Notes: generated by a model from the sequence alone, not told the origin. Shown: positions 20,443-30,036, numbered from the stretch's first letter. The stretch is DNA of 64,000 nucleotides from Bradyrhizobium sp. WD16 (GCF_024181725.1 NZ_CP028908.1:5135501-5199500), one strand, 5' to 3'. Translations and numbers: made by a program.

Positions 20443-20500
20443 CGCATATTCTGCCGTCGCCGCCCGCGAACGCGGGCGGCCCGGTACGCCGTGTGTGCAG
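20443..20500. repeat. dispersed copy of a module of the 205-bp satellite unit
   Basis: The sequence CGCATATTCTGCCGTCGCCG, followed by an inverted repeat (CCGCCCGC / GCGGGCGG) and GGTACGCCGTGTGTGC, closely matches one module of the tandem units at 41.98-44.70 kb. It stands alone here, right after the oxidoreductase stop. A second hairpin (GTCGCCCGG / CCGGGCGAC) lies at about 20531-20560. Confidence 0.6.
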
Positions 20501-20638
20501 CCGCCTCGTGCCATTGCGCCGACACGGACTACTGGGTCGCCCGGTCGAAGCCGGGCGACGACGACAGCGAATGACGCACCGCCCTCACCGGCAGACGAAG
20601 CACGGCAACGGCGTCGCTTGCGCGCCCGAGGCGCGCCG

Positions 20639-20992
20639 TCACCCGCGCGTCACGCCCGCGGCATAACTCTCCGGCTTGAAGCCGACCAGAAGTTTCGCCC
20701 CGTGCTCGAGCACCGGGCGCTTGATCATCGACGGCTGGGCCAGCATCAGCGCGATCGCTTTCGCCTCGGTGAGGTCCTTTTTCTCGGCCTCGGGCAACGC
20801 GCGGAAGGTGGTCCCGGCACGATTGAGCAGCACCTCCCAGCCCACCACCTTGCACCAGCCGGCAAGGTGTTTGCGGTCGATACCCTCGGTCTTGTAGTCG
20901 TGAAAGCGATAGGCGACGCCGTGGCTGTCGAGCCAGACCCGCGCCTTCTTCATCGTGTCGCAATTCTTGATGCCGTAGATCGTCGTTGCCAT
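20639..20992 (-). CDS. ArsC/Spx (YffB-type) family protein
   Basis: This 117-aa thioredoxin-fold protein matches the ArsC/YffB family: IYGIKNCDTMKKARVWLDSHGV near the start, with one Cys where ArsC has its catalytic Cys, and the family C-terminal segment MIKRPVLEHGAKLLVGF. YffB-type proteins are small, probably glutathione-dependent reductases; no ars genes are near, so arsenate reduction is not implied. The ATG at 20992 fits the family; the frame is open 30 bases further. Confidence 0.9.
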   Translation of the reverse strand: MATTIYGIKNCDTMKKARVWLDSHGVAYRFHDYKTEGIDRKHLAGWCKVVGWEVLLNRAGTTFRALPEAEKKDLTEAKAIALMLAQPSMIKRPVLEHGAKLLVGFKPESYAAGVTRG

Positions 20993-21028
20993 CTGGCCTG
21001 CTGCTGATTTCCGCGGTCGCACTCCTCG

Positions 21029-21295
21029 TCAGCCCTGGCGCACGCCCATGCGGAATGAGCCCCTGTGCCGGCCTCGCACGAAGATAGGCGAGGACAGATC
21101 CTTCATCAAAGCGAATTTGCCGTCCCCCATGTCGCGCCGATACATCTGCAGCAGGATCGGCCGGGTATTGGCGCCGGCCTTGCGCACGGCGCGATCGTTG
21201 AACAGCCGCCGGTTGCGGCAATGGGCGGCATTCCAGGCCGGATCCTTGCCCTGCGGCTGGCGATAATTCGGGTTGTGGGTCGACAGGTAGCCGCC
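21029..21295 (-). pseudogene. remnant of a methyl-accepting chemotaxis protein C terminus
   Basis: The frame reads GGYLSTHNPNYRQPQGKDP, then WNAAHCRNRRLFNDRAVRKAG, LLQMYRRDMGDGKFALMKDL and SSPIFVRGRHRGSFRMGVRQG. This is the conserved tail found after the signalling domain in many Hyphomicrobiales chemotaxis receptors. The upstream receptor, methyl-accepting and sensor parts are absent: beyond 21300 the similarity stops and a TetR gene follows at 21356. I therefore call it a decayed C-terminal fragment rather than a small gene. Confidence 0.75.
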
Positions 21296-21355
21296 AACCC
21301 CTTCACTGCCGCGCATGGATCGGGCGCGAGGCGACGCCGCTGCCGCCGTCTCGCT

Positions 21356-22066
21356 TCAGGTGCTTCCCGCCGCGCGCGCCCCGGATGGCACTCCGTAAGC
21401 AGCAAGGAAGACACGGATGCCGCCCTCGATCAGCGCGTCATATTCGGCTTCGCTCGGCGGCCTCATCGACAGCGCCCAGTTCAGCGGCAGCCGTCCCTGC
21501 ACCAGTGCAAGAAACTGGACGGTCGCGAGGTGGAAATCCGTAATGCGCAACAGCCCCTGCGCCTGCGCCGCGCGCAGGAAGGACTCGACCTCGCCCTCGA
21601 AGCGGCGCGGCCCGGCATTCATGAAGACTTCCGCCATGTCCGGGAAGCGCGACGCATAGGCGACGATCAGACGATTGAGGGCAAGGCCCTCGTCATGGAG
21701 GAAGAAAGCCGTGAAGGTGCGCGCGATCCGGCGCAACGTCGCCTCGACGTCGATCGGGCCCTCCTGAGGCACCCACAGGGATTGCGGGCGGACGCGACGG
21801 CACTCGTCGTCGACGAGGGCCTTGAGCAGCGCGGCCTTGCTCGCGAAATGGACGTAGAGCGTCGCCTTCGACACCCCGGCGTCGCGCGCGATCGCATCCA
21901 TGCTGACGGCGTCGAAGCCCTTGTCGAGGAACAGGGCGCTCGCGCTGTCGAGAATCCGCCGGGCCTTGCGGCTTTCGCCTCCGGAGGTGTCCGCGGGATC
22001 GGCGGCCTTCGGCCTTTGCCGGACGAGCGTGTTGATCATGTGGGTGGCGCTTCCCTGCCGTTTCAT
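21356..22066 (-). CDS. TetR/AcrR family repressor, probably of the adjacent RND pump
   Basis: This 236-aa regulator has a TetR N-terminal helix-turn-helix (RILDSASALFLDKGFDAVSMDAIARDAGVSKATLYVHFASK, about residues 37-77) and a C-terminal ligand domain of the AcrR type (EALVDD..., TFTAFFLHDEGLALNRLIVAYASRFPDMAEVF). Start choices are 22066 or an internal ATG at 22039. It is divergent from a complete outer-membrane/adaptor/RND-permease operon starting 118 bp away, the usual layout for a local efflux repressor. Confidence 0.92.
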   Translation of the reverse strand: MKRQGSATHMINTLVRQRPKAADPADTSGGESRKARRILDSASALFLDKGFDAVSMDAIARDAGVSKATLYVHFASKAALLKALVDDECRRVRPQSLWVPQEGPIDVEATLRRIARTFTAFFLHDEGLALNRLIVAYASRFPDMAEVFMNAGPRRFEGEVESFLRAAQAQGLLRITDFHLATVQFLALVQGRLPLNWALSMRPPSEAEYDALIEGGIRVFLAAYGVPSGARAAGST

Positions 22067-22183
22067 TTGACTTGACTCAACCCTACCGCCGGAACCAATG
22101 TACGCGCAAATAACACTGAACCGTATAGTTTCTAAATGTTACTGAACCTCTCTGAATCAACGAAAACGGTACTGAATAACCGA
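22067..22183. promoter_or_regulatory. divergent promoter region with ACTGAA repeats
   Basis: This short AT-richer segment lies between tetR and the efflux operon. It contains three ACTGAA direct repeats at 22115, 22141 and 22171 and a TCTGAA at 22151, plus CCGTATAGTTT at 22121-22131. These could be operator half-sites for the divergent TetR regulator; no perfect palindrome was found. Confidence 0.45.
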
Positions 22184-23719
22184 ATGTCCCCATTAAAATA
22201 CCGCACAGCGCTGCCGGCTGCTCTCGGCATCCTGGTTGCCTCCTGTGCCGTCGGTCCGAATCATCTTGTGCCCGACGCTCCATCCGTCGACGGCTACACC
22301 CGCGAGCAGCGCCCCGCGGCGACCGCGAGCGCCGACACCGACGGCGGCGCCACTCAGCGCTTCACGCTTGGGCACGACCTCTCCGGCCAGTGGTGGACCC
22401 TCTTCCACTCACGCCAGATCAATGCCTTCGTCGAGGAAGCGATCGGCAACCACCCGGATGTTCAGGCCGCGCAGTTCGCCTTGCGAGCGGCCCGCGAGAA
22501 CGTATTCGCCCAGCAGGGTTCGCTGTTTCCTCAGGTCACCGCCACCGGCCAGGATCAGCGGCAGCAGACCTCGACCTCGCAGTCCGGCGTGGTCCCCGGC
22601 CAGACGTCGCTCTACAATCTCTACAACGCCTCGGTCAGCGTCTCCTATGCTCTCGACCTCTGGGGCGGCACGCGCCGGCAGGTCGAGGCGCTGCAGGCCC
22701 AGGCCGACTATCAGGCGTTCAAACTGGAGGCGACCTATCTGTCGCTGACCGCGAATGTGGTCACGGCGGCGATCACCGACGCCTCGCTGCGTGGCCAGAT
22801 CGCCGCCACCGAGGACATCATCAAGGCTGAAACCGACCAGCTCGCGCGAGTGAAGCGCCAGTTCGAACTCGGCGCGATCTCCAATGCCGACGTGCTGTCG
22901 CAGGAATCGACCCTCGCCAGCGCCAAGGCGACGCTCGCGCCATTGAAAAAGCTGCTCGCCCAGCAACGCAATCAGCTGATGGCCTATCTCGGGCGCCTGC
23001 CCAGCCAGGACCGCGGCGAATTCGTCGCGCTGTCGGACCTGCGCCTGCCGCGCAGCCTGCCGGTATCGCTGCCGTCGAAACTGGTGCGGCAGCGGCCTGA
23101 CATCCGCCAGGCCGAAGCCACGCTGCATCAGGCCACCGCGACGGTCGGGGTCGGCATCGCCAACCTGCTGCCCCAGGTGACGCTGTCCGGCAGCTATGGC
23201 GCGGCGTCGGCGGCGCGGCTGTTCACACCCGACACCATCGTCTGGAGCGTCGCCGCCAGCGTCAGCCAGAAGATCCTCGACGGCGGCACGCTCTATCACA
23301 CCAAGGAATCGGACGTCGCAACCTTCGAGCAGGATCTCGCCCTCTACAAGAGTGCCGTGATCACCGCCTTCCAGAACGTCGCCGATTCACTGCGCGCGGT
23401 GCAGTACGACGCCGAAACCCTGCGAGCCCAGGTCGCCGCCGAAAAGGCCGCCTATGACAGCCTCACCATGGCGCAGGAGCAGTTCAAGACCGGCGCCATC
23501 GCCTATGCGACCATTATCAATGCCCAACAGACGTACCTGAATGCGCGCGTAACGCGTGTCAAAGCCCAGGCGGCGCGTTTCACCGACACGGCCGCGCTGT
23601 TCCAGTCCCTCGGCGGCGGCTGGTGGAACAGGATCGACCAAACCCCTGACGCCCTGCCCCGCGTCAATCCCGGCTATTTCGCCGGCCCAGACATCAAACC
23701 CCAGGAAGCGATGCGATGA
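22184..23719 (+). CDS. outer-membrane efflux lipoprotein (NodT/OprM family)
   Basis: This 511-aa TolC-like channel protein has a lipoprotein signal (MSPLKYRTALPAALGILVAS, then the lipidated Cys of the LVASC lipobox). OMF features include SGQWWTLFHSRQINAFVEEAI, VSYALDLWGGTRRQVEAL and a second repeat with RQRPDIRQAEATLHQATATVGVG. The start at 22184 is preferred to the ATG at 22136 because it sets the signal peptide. It is the first gene of the operon, and its TGA overlaps the ATG of the adaptor gene (ATGA). Confidence 0.93.
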   Translation: MSPLKYRTALPAALGILVASCAVGPNHLVPDAPSVDGYTREQRPAATASADTDGGATQRFTLGHDLSGQWWTLFHSRQINAFVEEAIGNHPDVQAAQFALRAARENVFAQQGSLFPQVTATGQDQRQQTSTSQSGVVPGQTSLYNLYNASVSVSYALDLWGGTRRQVEALQAQADYQAFKLEATYLSLTANVVTAAITDASLRGQIAATEDIIKAETDQLARVKRQFELGAISNADVLSQESTLASAKATLAPLKKLLAQQRNQLMAYLGRLPSQDRGEFVALSDLRLPRSLPVSLPSKLVRQRPDIRQAEATLHQATATVGVGIANLLPQVTLSGSYGAASAARLFTPDTIVWSVAASVSQKILDGGTLYHTKESDVATFEQDLALYKSAVITAFQNVADSLRAVQYDAETLRAQVAAEKAAYDSLTMAQEQFKTGAIAYATIINAQQTYLNARVTRVKAQAARFTDTAALFQSLGGGWWNRIDQTPDALPRVNPGYFAGPDIKPQEAMR

Positions 23720-24834
23720 TCAAGCGAATGGCGATCATGCTGAGCGCGATGGCGATCGTGTTCGGCGGCCTCTACGGATTCCAGGCCTTCAAGGCCACCA
23801 TGATCAAGAAGGCGATCGGCGCGATGGCCAATCCGCCGCAGACCGTCTCGACGGTGATCGCCGCCACCGACAACTGGCAGTCCTCGCTCAAGGCCGTGGG
23901 CTCGTTCAAGGCGGTCAACGGCGCCGATCTCGCCCTGCAGGCCAGCGGCATCGTCCAGGCGATCAAATTCGCCTCGGGCGACACCGTCGAGGCAGGACAG
24001 GCGCTGCTGCAGCTCGTGGCCGACGACGACGTCGCCAAGTTGACGTCGCTGGAGGCGACTGCCGAGAACTACGCCGTCGTGGTCAAGCGCGACGAGGAGC
24101 AGATCAAGTTCAAGGCCGTCAGCCAGGCAACGCTCGACACCGACAATGCCAACCTCAAGAACGCGCGTGCGCTGATCGACCAGCAGCGCGCCATCGTCGC
24201 GCAGAAGACGCTGAAGGCGCCCTTCGCCGGACGCCTCGGCATCCGTGCGGTGGATCTCGGCCAGTATCTCGGCGCCGGCACCACCGTCGTCACGCTGCAG
24301 TCGCTCGATCCGATCTATGTCGACTTTTACCTGCCGCAGCAGGCGCTCGCCCAGATCAGGATCGGCCAGGACGTGACCACGACCGTCGACACCTTCCCGG
24401 GGGAGCGGTTCACCGGCCAGATCGCCGCAATCAATCCGAAGGTCGACTCGACCAGCCGCAACGTCCAGGTCCGCGCCTCGATGAAGAACCCCCAGGCGCG
24501 GCTGCTGCCCGGCATGTTCGCCAAGGTCGACATCGCCGTCGGCAAGCCGCAACAGCTCGTCACCGTGCCGCTGACGGCGATCGTCAGCAATCCCTATGGC
24601 GACCTCGTCTACCTGGTCGACGGCGCGGCCGCCAATCAGAACGGCACGGCGCGGCAGAGCTTCGTCAAGACCACGGCCGCACGCGGCGACCGGATCGCCA
24701 TCACCGAAGGCGTCAAGGAGGGCGAGAAGGTCGTGATCGCCGGCCAGCTCAAGCTTCGCAACAGCAGCCCTGTCACGATCGACAATTCCCAGGTGCCGGT
24801 CGCCGAGACGGCGCCGTCCATCGTCGATCAGTGA
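23716..24834 (+). CDS. RND efflux periplasmic adaptor subunit (membrane fusion protein)
   Basis: This 372-aa protein has an N-terminal membrane anchor (MAIMLSAMAIVFGGLYGFQAF), a biotinyl-lipoyl-like domain (LALQASGIVQAIKFASGDTVEAGQALLQL), a helical hairpin, and a beta-barrel region with LKAPFAGRLGIRAVDLGQYLGAGT. It links the inner-membrane RND pump to the outer-membrane channel. It overlaps the preceding gene by 4 bases. A gap of about 200 bases separates it from the permease gene. Confidence 0.94.
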   Translation: MIKRMAIMLSAMAIVFGGLYGFQAFKATMIKKAIGAMANPPQTVSTVIAATDNWQSSLKAVGSFKAVNGADLALQASGIVQAIKFASGDTVEAGQALLQLVADDDVAKLTSLEATAENYAVVVKRDEEQIKFKAVSQATLDTDNANLKNARALIDQQRAIVAQKTLKAPFAGRLGIRAVDLGQYLGAGTTVVTLQSLDPIYVDFYLPQQALAQIRIGQDVTTTVDTFPGERFTGQIAAINPKVDSTSRNVQVRASMKNPQARLLPGMFAKVDIAVGKPQQLVTVPLTAIVSNPYGDLVYLVDGAAANQNGTARQSFVKTTAARGDRIAITEGVKEGEKVVIAGQLKLRNSSPVTIDNSQVPVAETAPSIVDQ

Positions 24835-25037
24835 CTCTTGGGAGCGTTCACCGTGGCACGGCATGCCGCCCGCCCGCGTTCATGCCATCGCGACGTCGCG
24901 GGTCACCACGAGCGACATGGTGTGCCGGGTCGCGCGGTCATGCCGGCCGACGACGACGTCGGGCGTGGCTGCGCACCGAACGCCCTGATCGCCCACCCCC
25001 CGACCGTCACGGCGTCTTAGTTCAGGACAAATCGATC

Positions 25038-28000
25038 ATGCGCTTCACCGACATCTTCATCCGCCGGCCGGTGCTGGCCATCGTGGTCAGCGCGCTCATC
25101 CTCGTGCTCGGCATGCGATCCATGCTGACCCTGCCGATCCTGCAGTATCCGCGCACCCAGAACGCCATCGTCACGGTGACGACGACCTATGCGGGCGCCG
25201 ACAGCGACATCATCGCCGGCTTCATCACGACGCCGCTGGAGAACGCCATCGCCCAGGCCAACGGCATCGACTACATGACGTCGACCAGCATCACCGGGAC
25301 CAGCACCATCACGGTCAACCTGCGGCTCAACTACGACTCCGGCAAGGCGATGACGGAGATCAACGCCAAGGTCAACTCGGTTCTCAACCAGCTGCCGTCG
25401 GGCTCGCAGCAGCCGACCATGACGCTGAAGGTCGGCCAGACCATCGATTCGATGTATATCGGCTTCGCCAGCGAGGTTCTGGCGCCGAACCAGGTGACCG
25501 ATTACCTGACCCGTATCGTGCAGCCGAGGCTTCAGTCCGTCGTCGGCGTCCAGACCGCCGAACTCCTCGGCGCCAAGAAGTTCGCGCTGCGCGCCTGGCT
25601 CGACCCGGTCAAGCTCGCCGCCTATGGCCTCACCGCCACGGACGTCAGCACGGCGCTGACCGGCAACGACTACATCTCCGGTCTCGGCTCGACGCGGGGC
25701 AACCTGGTGCAGGTCGATCTTGCCGCCTCGACCAATCTTCATTCGCTGGCCGAATACCGCAACCTCGTCGTCAAGCAGGTCAATGGCGCGATCGTCCGTC
25801 TGCAGGACATCGCCAACGTCACCCTCGGCAACGATGATTACGACTCGGCGACGAAATTCAACGGCAAGACCGCGGTCTATATCGGCATCCAGGTCGCGCC
25901 GACCGCCAACCTGCTCGACGTCATCAACGGGGTGAAGGCGGCTCTGCCCGACATCACGGCGCAGCTCCCCAACGGACTGACCAGCCAGATCATCTACGAC
26001 TCCACGGATTTCGTGAACAGCTCGATCGACGAAGTGGTTCACTCGCTGATCGAGGCCATCGTCATCGTCACCGTCGTCGTCTTCCTGTTTCTGGGCTCAT
26101 GGCGATCGGTGCTGGTGCCGGTGGTGGCAATTCCGCTGTCGCTGATCGGCACGTTCGCGGTGATGCTGCTGATGGGCTTTTCCATCAACCTGCTCACGCT
26201 TCTCGCCCTGGTGCTGGCCATCGGCCTCGTCGTCGACGACGCCATCATCGTCGTGGAGAGCGTGCAACGGTTGATCGACGAAGGCGTGGCGCCGGTGGAA
26301 GCGGCGATCCAGTCGGCGCGCGCGCTGGGCGGGCCGATCATCGCCATGACCGTGGTCCTGATCGCTGTCTATGTTCCGGTCGGTTTCCAGGGGGGCCTCA
26401 CCGGCGCGCTGTTCACCGAATTCGCCTTCACCCTCGCCGGCGCCGTCACCGTCTCGGCGGTGATCGCGCTGACGCTCTCGCCGGTGAACTGCTCGTGGCT
26501 GCTGCGCCGGACCAACCGCGACGGCCACGACTTCGAAGCGCGCTTCGTCCGGCTGATCGACCACACGATGGAACGGCTGTCGAGCGCCTATCGGCGCGGC
26601 CTCGAAGCGACCTTCCGCATGAAGCCGGTGGTGGTGGTCTTTGCGCTGCTGTTGCTCGCCACCATTCCCTGGCTCTATTCGAACTCGACCAGCGAACTCG
26701 CGCCCGAAGAGGATCAGGGCGTCGTTCTCGCCCTCACCTATTCCGCGCCGTCGGCGACGCTGACCCAACGGCTGTTCTACGACGACCAGCTCTACCGGCT
26801 GATCGGCTCGAAGCCGGAAACCGAGACCGTCTTCCAGATCGACACACCGAGCCAGGCGATCGGCGGCTGGGTGCTGAAACCCTGGGACAAGCGGAGCAGA
26901 TCGGCGAAAACGCTGCAGACCGAATTCCAGACCGCGGTCAACAGCATCGCCGGCACCCGATCGGTGGCGTTCCAGCCCTCGCCCCTGCCGGGCAGCAACG
27001 GCCTTCCGATCCAGTTCGTGATCGAAAGCACCGGCGACTTCAACCAGCTCGACGAAGTGTCGCGCAGCTTCATGGCCGATGCGCTCAAGAGCGGCCAGTT
27101 CATCTTCCTCGACAGCGATCTCAAGATCGACAAGCCGCAGACCTCCGTGGTGTTCGACCGCGAGAAGACCGCCGAACTCGGCCTCAAGATGAACGATCTC
27201 GGCGCGTCGCTGGCCACCATGCTCGGCGGCAACTACACCGGCTGGTTCAGCCTCGACGGCCGTTCCTACAAGGTGATCCCGCAGGTCGAGCAGAACGCGC
27301 GGCTCACCGCTGACCAGCTTCTCGACTACTATATCCGCGCCAGCGACAGCTCCATGGTGCCGCTCGCGACCGTCGCCCGTCTCGAGAAGAAGACCATTCC
27401 GCAGTCGCGCAACCATTTTCAGCAGGTCAATGCCGCGACCATCTCCGGCGTGGCGATGCCGGGCGTCGCGCAAGGCGACGCGCTGGCGACGCTGAAGTCA
27501 CTGACGAAATCGCTTCCGGCGGGCTATTCGGTCGACTTCGGCGGCGCGTCCCGCCAACTCGAACAGGAATCCGGCGGCTTCGTCACGACCTTCGCCTTCG
27601 CCCTGATTATCATCTTCTTGTCGCTTGCCGCCCTGTTCAACAGCTTCCGCGACCCGATCATCATCCTGGTCTCGGTGCCGATGTCGCTGGCCGGCGCGCT
27701 GATCTTCATCAGCATCGGGATCGGCGGCGCCAGCATCAACATCTACACCCAGGTGGGCCTCGTGACGCTGATGGGTCTCGTCAGCAAGCACGGCATCCTC
27801 ATGGTCGAGGTCGCCAATGAGCTGCGCGAAGCCGGCAAGGCGCGCCAGGAGGCGATCATCGAGGCGGCGACGATCCGGCTGCGGCCGATCCTGATGACCA
27901 CCGCCGCCATGGTGCTCGGCGTGGTGCCGCTGATCACGGCCTCCGGCGCCGGCGCGGCCTCGCGCTACAACATGGGCCTCGTCATCGCCACCGGCCTCGC

Positions 28001-28118
28001 CATCGGCACCCTGTTCACCCTGTTCGTGGTGCCGGTCGCCTATGCCCTGATCGCCCATGGCTCGGCCCATGCCGAGGCGGCCGGCGCCGACGTGGCCCCC
28101 GCCCCCCACGGCGCCTGA
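25038..28118 (+). CDS. RND efflux permease (HAE1 family)
   Basis: This 1026-aa inner-membrane pump starts MRFTDIFIRRPVLAIVVSAL. Twelve transmembrane segments are expected, with two large periplasmic loops. Family landmarks are the TM4 stretch LALVLAIGLVVDDAIIVVESVQR (the proton-relay Asp pair) and SKHGILMVEVANELREAGKARQEAI in TM10. The frame is open far upstream across the adaptor gene, but the ATG at 25038 is the family start. With the TetR, channel and adaptor genes it forms a complete tripartite drug/solvent exporter; the substrate is unknown. Confidence 0.95.
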   Translation: MRFTDIFIRRPVLAIVVSALILVLGMRSMLTLPILQYPRTQNAIVTVTTTYAGADSDIIAGFITTPLENAIAQANGIDYMTSTSITGTSTITVNLRLNYDSGKAMTEINAKVNSVLNQLPSGSQQPTMTLKVGQTIDSMYIGFASEVLAPNQVTDYLTRIVQPRLQSVVGVQTAELLGAKKFALRAWLDPVKLAAYGLTATDVSTALTGNDYISGLGSTRGNLVQVDLAASTNLHSLAEYRNLVVKQVNGAIVRLQDIANVTLGNDDYDSATKFNGKTAVYIGIQVAPTANLLDVINGVKAALPDITAQLPNGLTSQIIYDSTDFVNSSIDEVVHSLIEAIVIVTVVVFLFLGSWRSVLVPVVAIPLSLIGTFAVMLLMGFSINLLTLLALVLAIGLVVDDAIIVVESVQRLIDEGVAPVEAAIQSARALGGPIIAMTVVLIAVYVPVGFQGGLTGALFTEFAFTLAGAVTVSAVIALTLSPVNCSWLLRRTNRDGHDFEARFVRLIDHTMERLSSAYRRGLEATFRMKPVVVVFALLLLATIPWLYSNSTSELAPEEDQGVVLALTYSAPSATLTQRLFYDDQLYRLIGSKPETETVFQIDTPSQAIGGWVLKPWDKRSRSAKTLQTEFQTAVNSIAGTRSVAFQPSPLPGSNGLPIQFVIESTGDFNQLDEVSRSFMADALKSGQFIFLDSDLKIDKPQTSVVFDREKTAELGLKMNDLGASLATMLGGNYTGWFSLDGRSYKVIPQVEQNARLTADQLLDYYIRASDSSMVPLATVARLEKKTIPQSRNHFQQVNAATISGVAMPGVAQGDALATLKSLTKSLPAGYSVDFGGASRQLEQESGGFVTTFAFALIIIFLSLAALFNSFRDPIIILVSVPMSLAGALIFISIGIGGASINIYTQVGLVTLMGLVSKHGILMVEVANELREAGKARQEAIIEAATIRLRPILMTTAAMVLGVVPLITASGAGAASRYNMGLVIATGLAIGTLFTLFVVPVAYALIAHGSAHAEAAGADVAPAPHGA

Positions 28119-28246
28119 AACGCATCCGGGCGCGATGGAGTCCACGCCCGCGCCTGCCTCACGTGACAAGACCGGCGACGCCTGCTGGGCGCCGCCGGTC
28201 GGATGTCGGAATGAGCGCGAACTGCGCTGGTCGCGCGCAGCGCGGC

Positions 28247-28849
28247 TCAGGCCGCGGTGAAGCGGCCTTCCGCCGCGATCTCGGCAAGCGTCCGGCGCGG
28301 ACTGGGCTGTTCGCGCGCCTGCAACCCTTCCGGCAGTTGCGACTTGTCGCCGGGCTTGCCGATGGCGATCGCGGCCTCGACGCGATAGCCGGCCGGCAGC
28401 CCAAGCACCTCGGCCGCCTTGGCGAAATCGACGCCGACCATGGCGTGGGCCTGCAGGCCGAGACGCACCGCCTGCAGCGCCAGTGACGCCCACGCCGCGC
28501 CGGCATCGAAGGAATGGCTGTAGGACGGCACGTCCTTGTCGGCTCCGGGCGGACGCATCAGCGGATTGGAGGCGACGAAGACGAGCGCCGCGGCGTTCTT
28601 CGCCCAGCTCTGGTTGAACTCGTTGAGCAGGCCGAGAAAGGTCGGCCAGTGGCCGGTGCCGCGCCGGGCGTAAGCGAAGCGCCAGGGCTGCGAATTGTAG
28701 GAGGATGGCGCCCAGCGGGCGGCCTCGAGCAGGGTCAGAAGCTCGCTCTCGGAAATCGGCTGATCGAGGAACGCGCGCGGCGACCAGCGCTCGAGAAACA
28801 GGGGATCGATCGGATGCGCGGCCGCGCGGGAATTGGCGTTTGTGCTCAT
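28247..28849 (-). CDS. nitroreductase family protein
   Basis: This 200-aa FMN-dependent nitroreductase-fold protein has IDPLFLERWSPRAF at the N terminus, EAARWAPSSYNSQPWRF (FMN-binding), and AWASLALQAVRLGLQAHAM. These enzymes reduce nitro groups, quinones or related acceptors with NAD(P)H. The ATG at 28849 is preferred to 28888. It lies next to a WYL-type regulator on the same strand, but the two are about 147 bp apart. Confidence 0.9.
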   Translation of the reverse strand: MSTNANSRAAAHPIDPLFLERWSPRAFLDQPISESELLTLLEAARWAPSSYNSQPWRFAYARRGTGHWPTFLGLLNEFNQSWAKNAAALVFVASNPLMRPPGADKDVPSYSHSFDAGAAWASLALQAVRLGLQAHAMVGVDFAKAAEVLGLPAGYRVEAAIAIGKPGDKSQLPEGLQAREQPSPRRTLAEIAAEGRFTAA

Positions 28850-28995
28850 TGCGTCATCTTCTTCGGTTGGGATGCATGCGGAAGGCATGCGGGCCTGGGC
28901 CCGGCGCGCTCTACTTGATGCGGCACCATGGCACAGGCAAGTAGGCTCACGTCAGTGCCTTGGTCACCCGACGGTGACTTCGACCGGCACGAATG

Positions 28996-30036
28996 TCATC
29001 GCCTCGCGCGACCCATTCCCTGCCCCAGCGCCTCGTCTGCGCCCGAGCCGCGGGTCAGATTTTCGGGCCAAACGCCATAGCGCGCCGCGAGGGCACGGGC
29101 CGCTTCGCGCATGTAGGCTCGCAGCTCCGGCGGATCGAGCACTTCCGCCTCGGCGCCAAGGCGGAGCAATTCGGCAGCGGCGTGCCACACCGTGGTTCCG
29201 ACCGGAATCGTGGCAACGCGCCAGCCGTCGTCATCGGCGGCGTCGGCGATCTGCGTACCCGCCCTGACGTAAGGCGCGCTCAGCGCCTCGAGCAGCCTGA
29301 CCCCACGGGGCGACAGCCGTACCGTCGCGCGATTGGGATGCAGTTCCGCCTCCAGCCGCTCGGTATTGGCGCGCCAATAGGCGCCGAGATCGAAATCCGG
29401 CGGCCGTCCGAAGTGCCGCTCCAGCACCTTGCAGTCGAGGATCCGCGCGATGCGGTAGGTGCGGACGTCACCATCGACCTGCCCGGCGAGATACCAGCTG
29501 CCGCTCTTGAGGACGAGGCCGAGCGGCGCCACCTCGCGCTGCTTCTCCGCCCGCCAGCTCTGATAGCGGATCTCGATGAGGTTCTGGCTCCACACCGCTC
29601 CGGCCACCGCCCGCAAATGCGCCGGCTCTTCCGCCGCGTCGAACCAGGCCGGCGCATCGAGATGGAAACGCGCCTGCATGCGGTCGGCCCCCGCCCGCAG
29701 ATCCTGTGGCAAGGCGGCCATCAGCTTGGTTTGGGCGGTGGCCATGACCGCTTCCAGGCCGAGCGCCGCCGCAGGACCGGCAAGTCCGGCGAGGAACAGA
29801 CTTTCCGCCTCGCGCTGCGACAGGCCATTGAGCCGGACGCGGTAGCCGTCCAGCAGGCGGTAGCCGCCTTCGGCGCCCCGCTCGCTGTAGACCGGAATTC
29901 CGGACGCAGCGAGCGCATCGATGTCGCGATAGATGGTGCGCAGCGACACCTCGCAGTCGTCGGCAAGCTGCTGGGCGGTGACGCGACCGCGCGCCTGCAG
30001 CGTCGTCAGGATGGAAAGAAGCCGGCTCGCCCTCAT
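28996..30036 (-). CDS. WYL-domain (YafY/PafB-type) transcriptional regulator
   Basis: This 346-aa regulator has an N-terminal winged HTH (MRASRLLSILTTLQARGRV, QLADDCEVSLRTIYRDIDALAASGIPVYSERGAEGGYRL) and a WYL domain (about residues 150-230, with IEIRYQSWRAEKQREVAPLGLVLKSGSWYLAG). The frame is open to 30867, but the ATG at 30036 starts the HTH. It is divergent from a GST gene, and a perfect 10-bp inverted repeat lies between them, so it probably controls that GST and itself. Confidence 0.9.
   Translation of the reverse strand: MRASRLLSILTTLQARGRVTAQQLADDCEVSLRTIYRDIDALAASGIPVYSERGAEGGYRLLDGYRVRLNGLSQREAESLFLAGLAGPAAALGLEAVMATAQTKLMAALPQDLRAGADRMQARFHLDAPAWFDAAEEPAHLRAVAGAVWSQNLIEIRYQSWRAEKQREVAPLGLVLKSGSWYLAGQVDGDVRTYRIARILDCKVLERHFGRPPDFDLGAYWRANTERLEAELHPNRATVRLSPRGVRLLEALSAPYVRAGTQIADAADDDGWRVATIPVGTTVWHAAAELLRLGAEAEVLDPPELRAYMREAARALAARYGVWPENLTRGSGADEALGQGMGRARR

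Noticed and set aside
20639-20992. Arsenate resistance role for the ArsC-like protein
   Set aside because: It belongs to the YffB branch and no arsB, arsR or acr3 gene is near.
24838-25020. 60-aa frame between the adaptor and RND permease genes
   Set aside because: No Shine-Dalgarno, no domain features; composition is Arg/His-rich and typical of a random frame.
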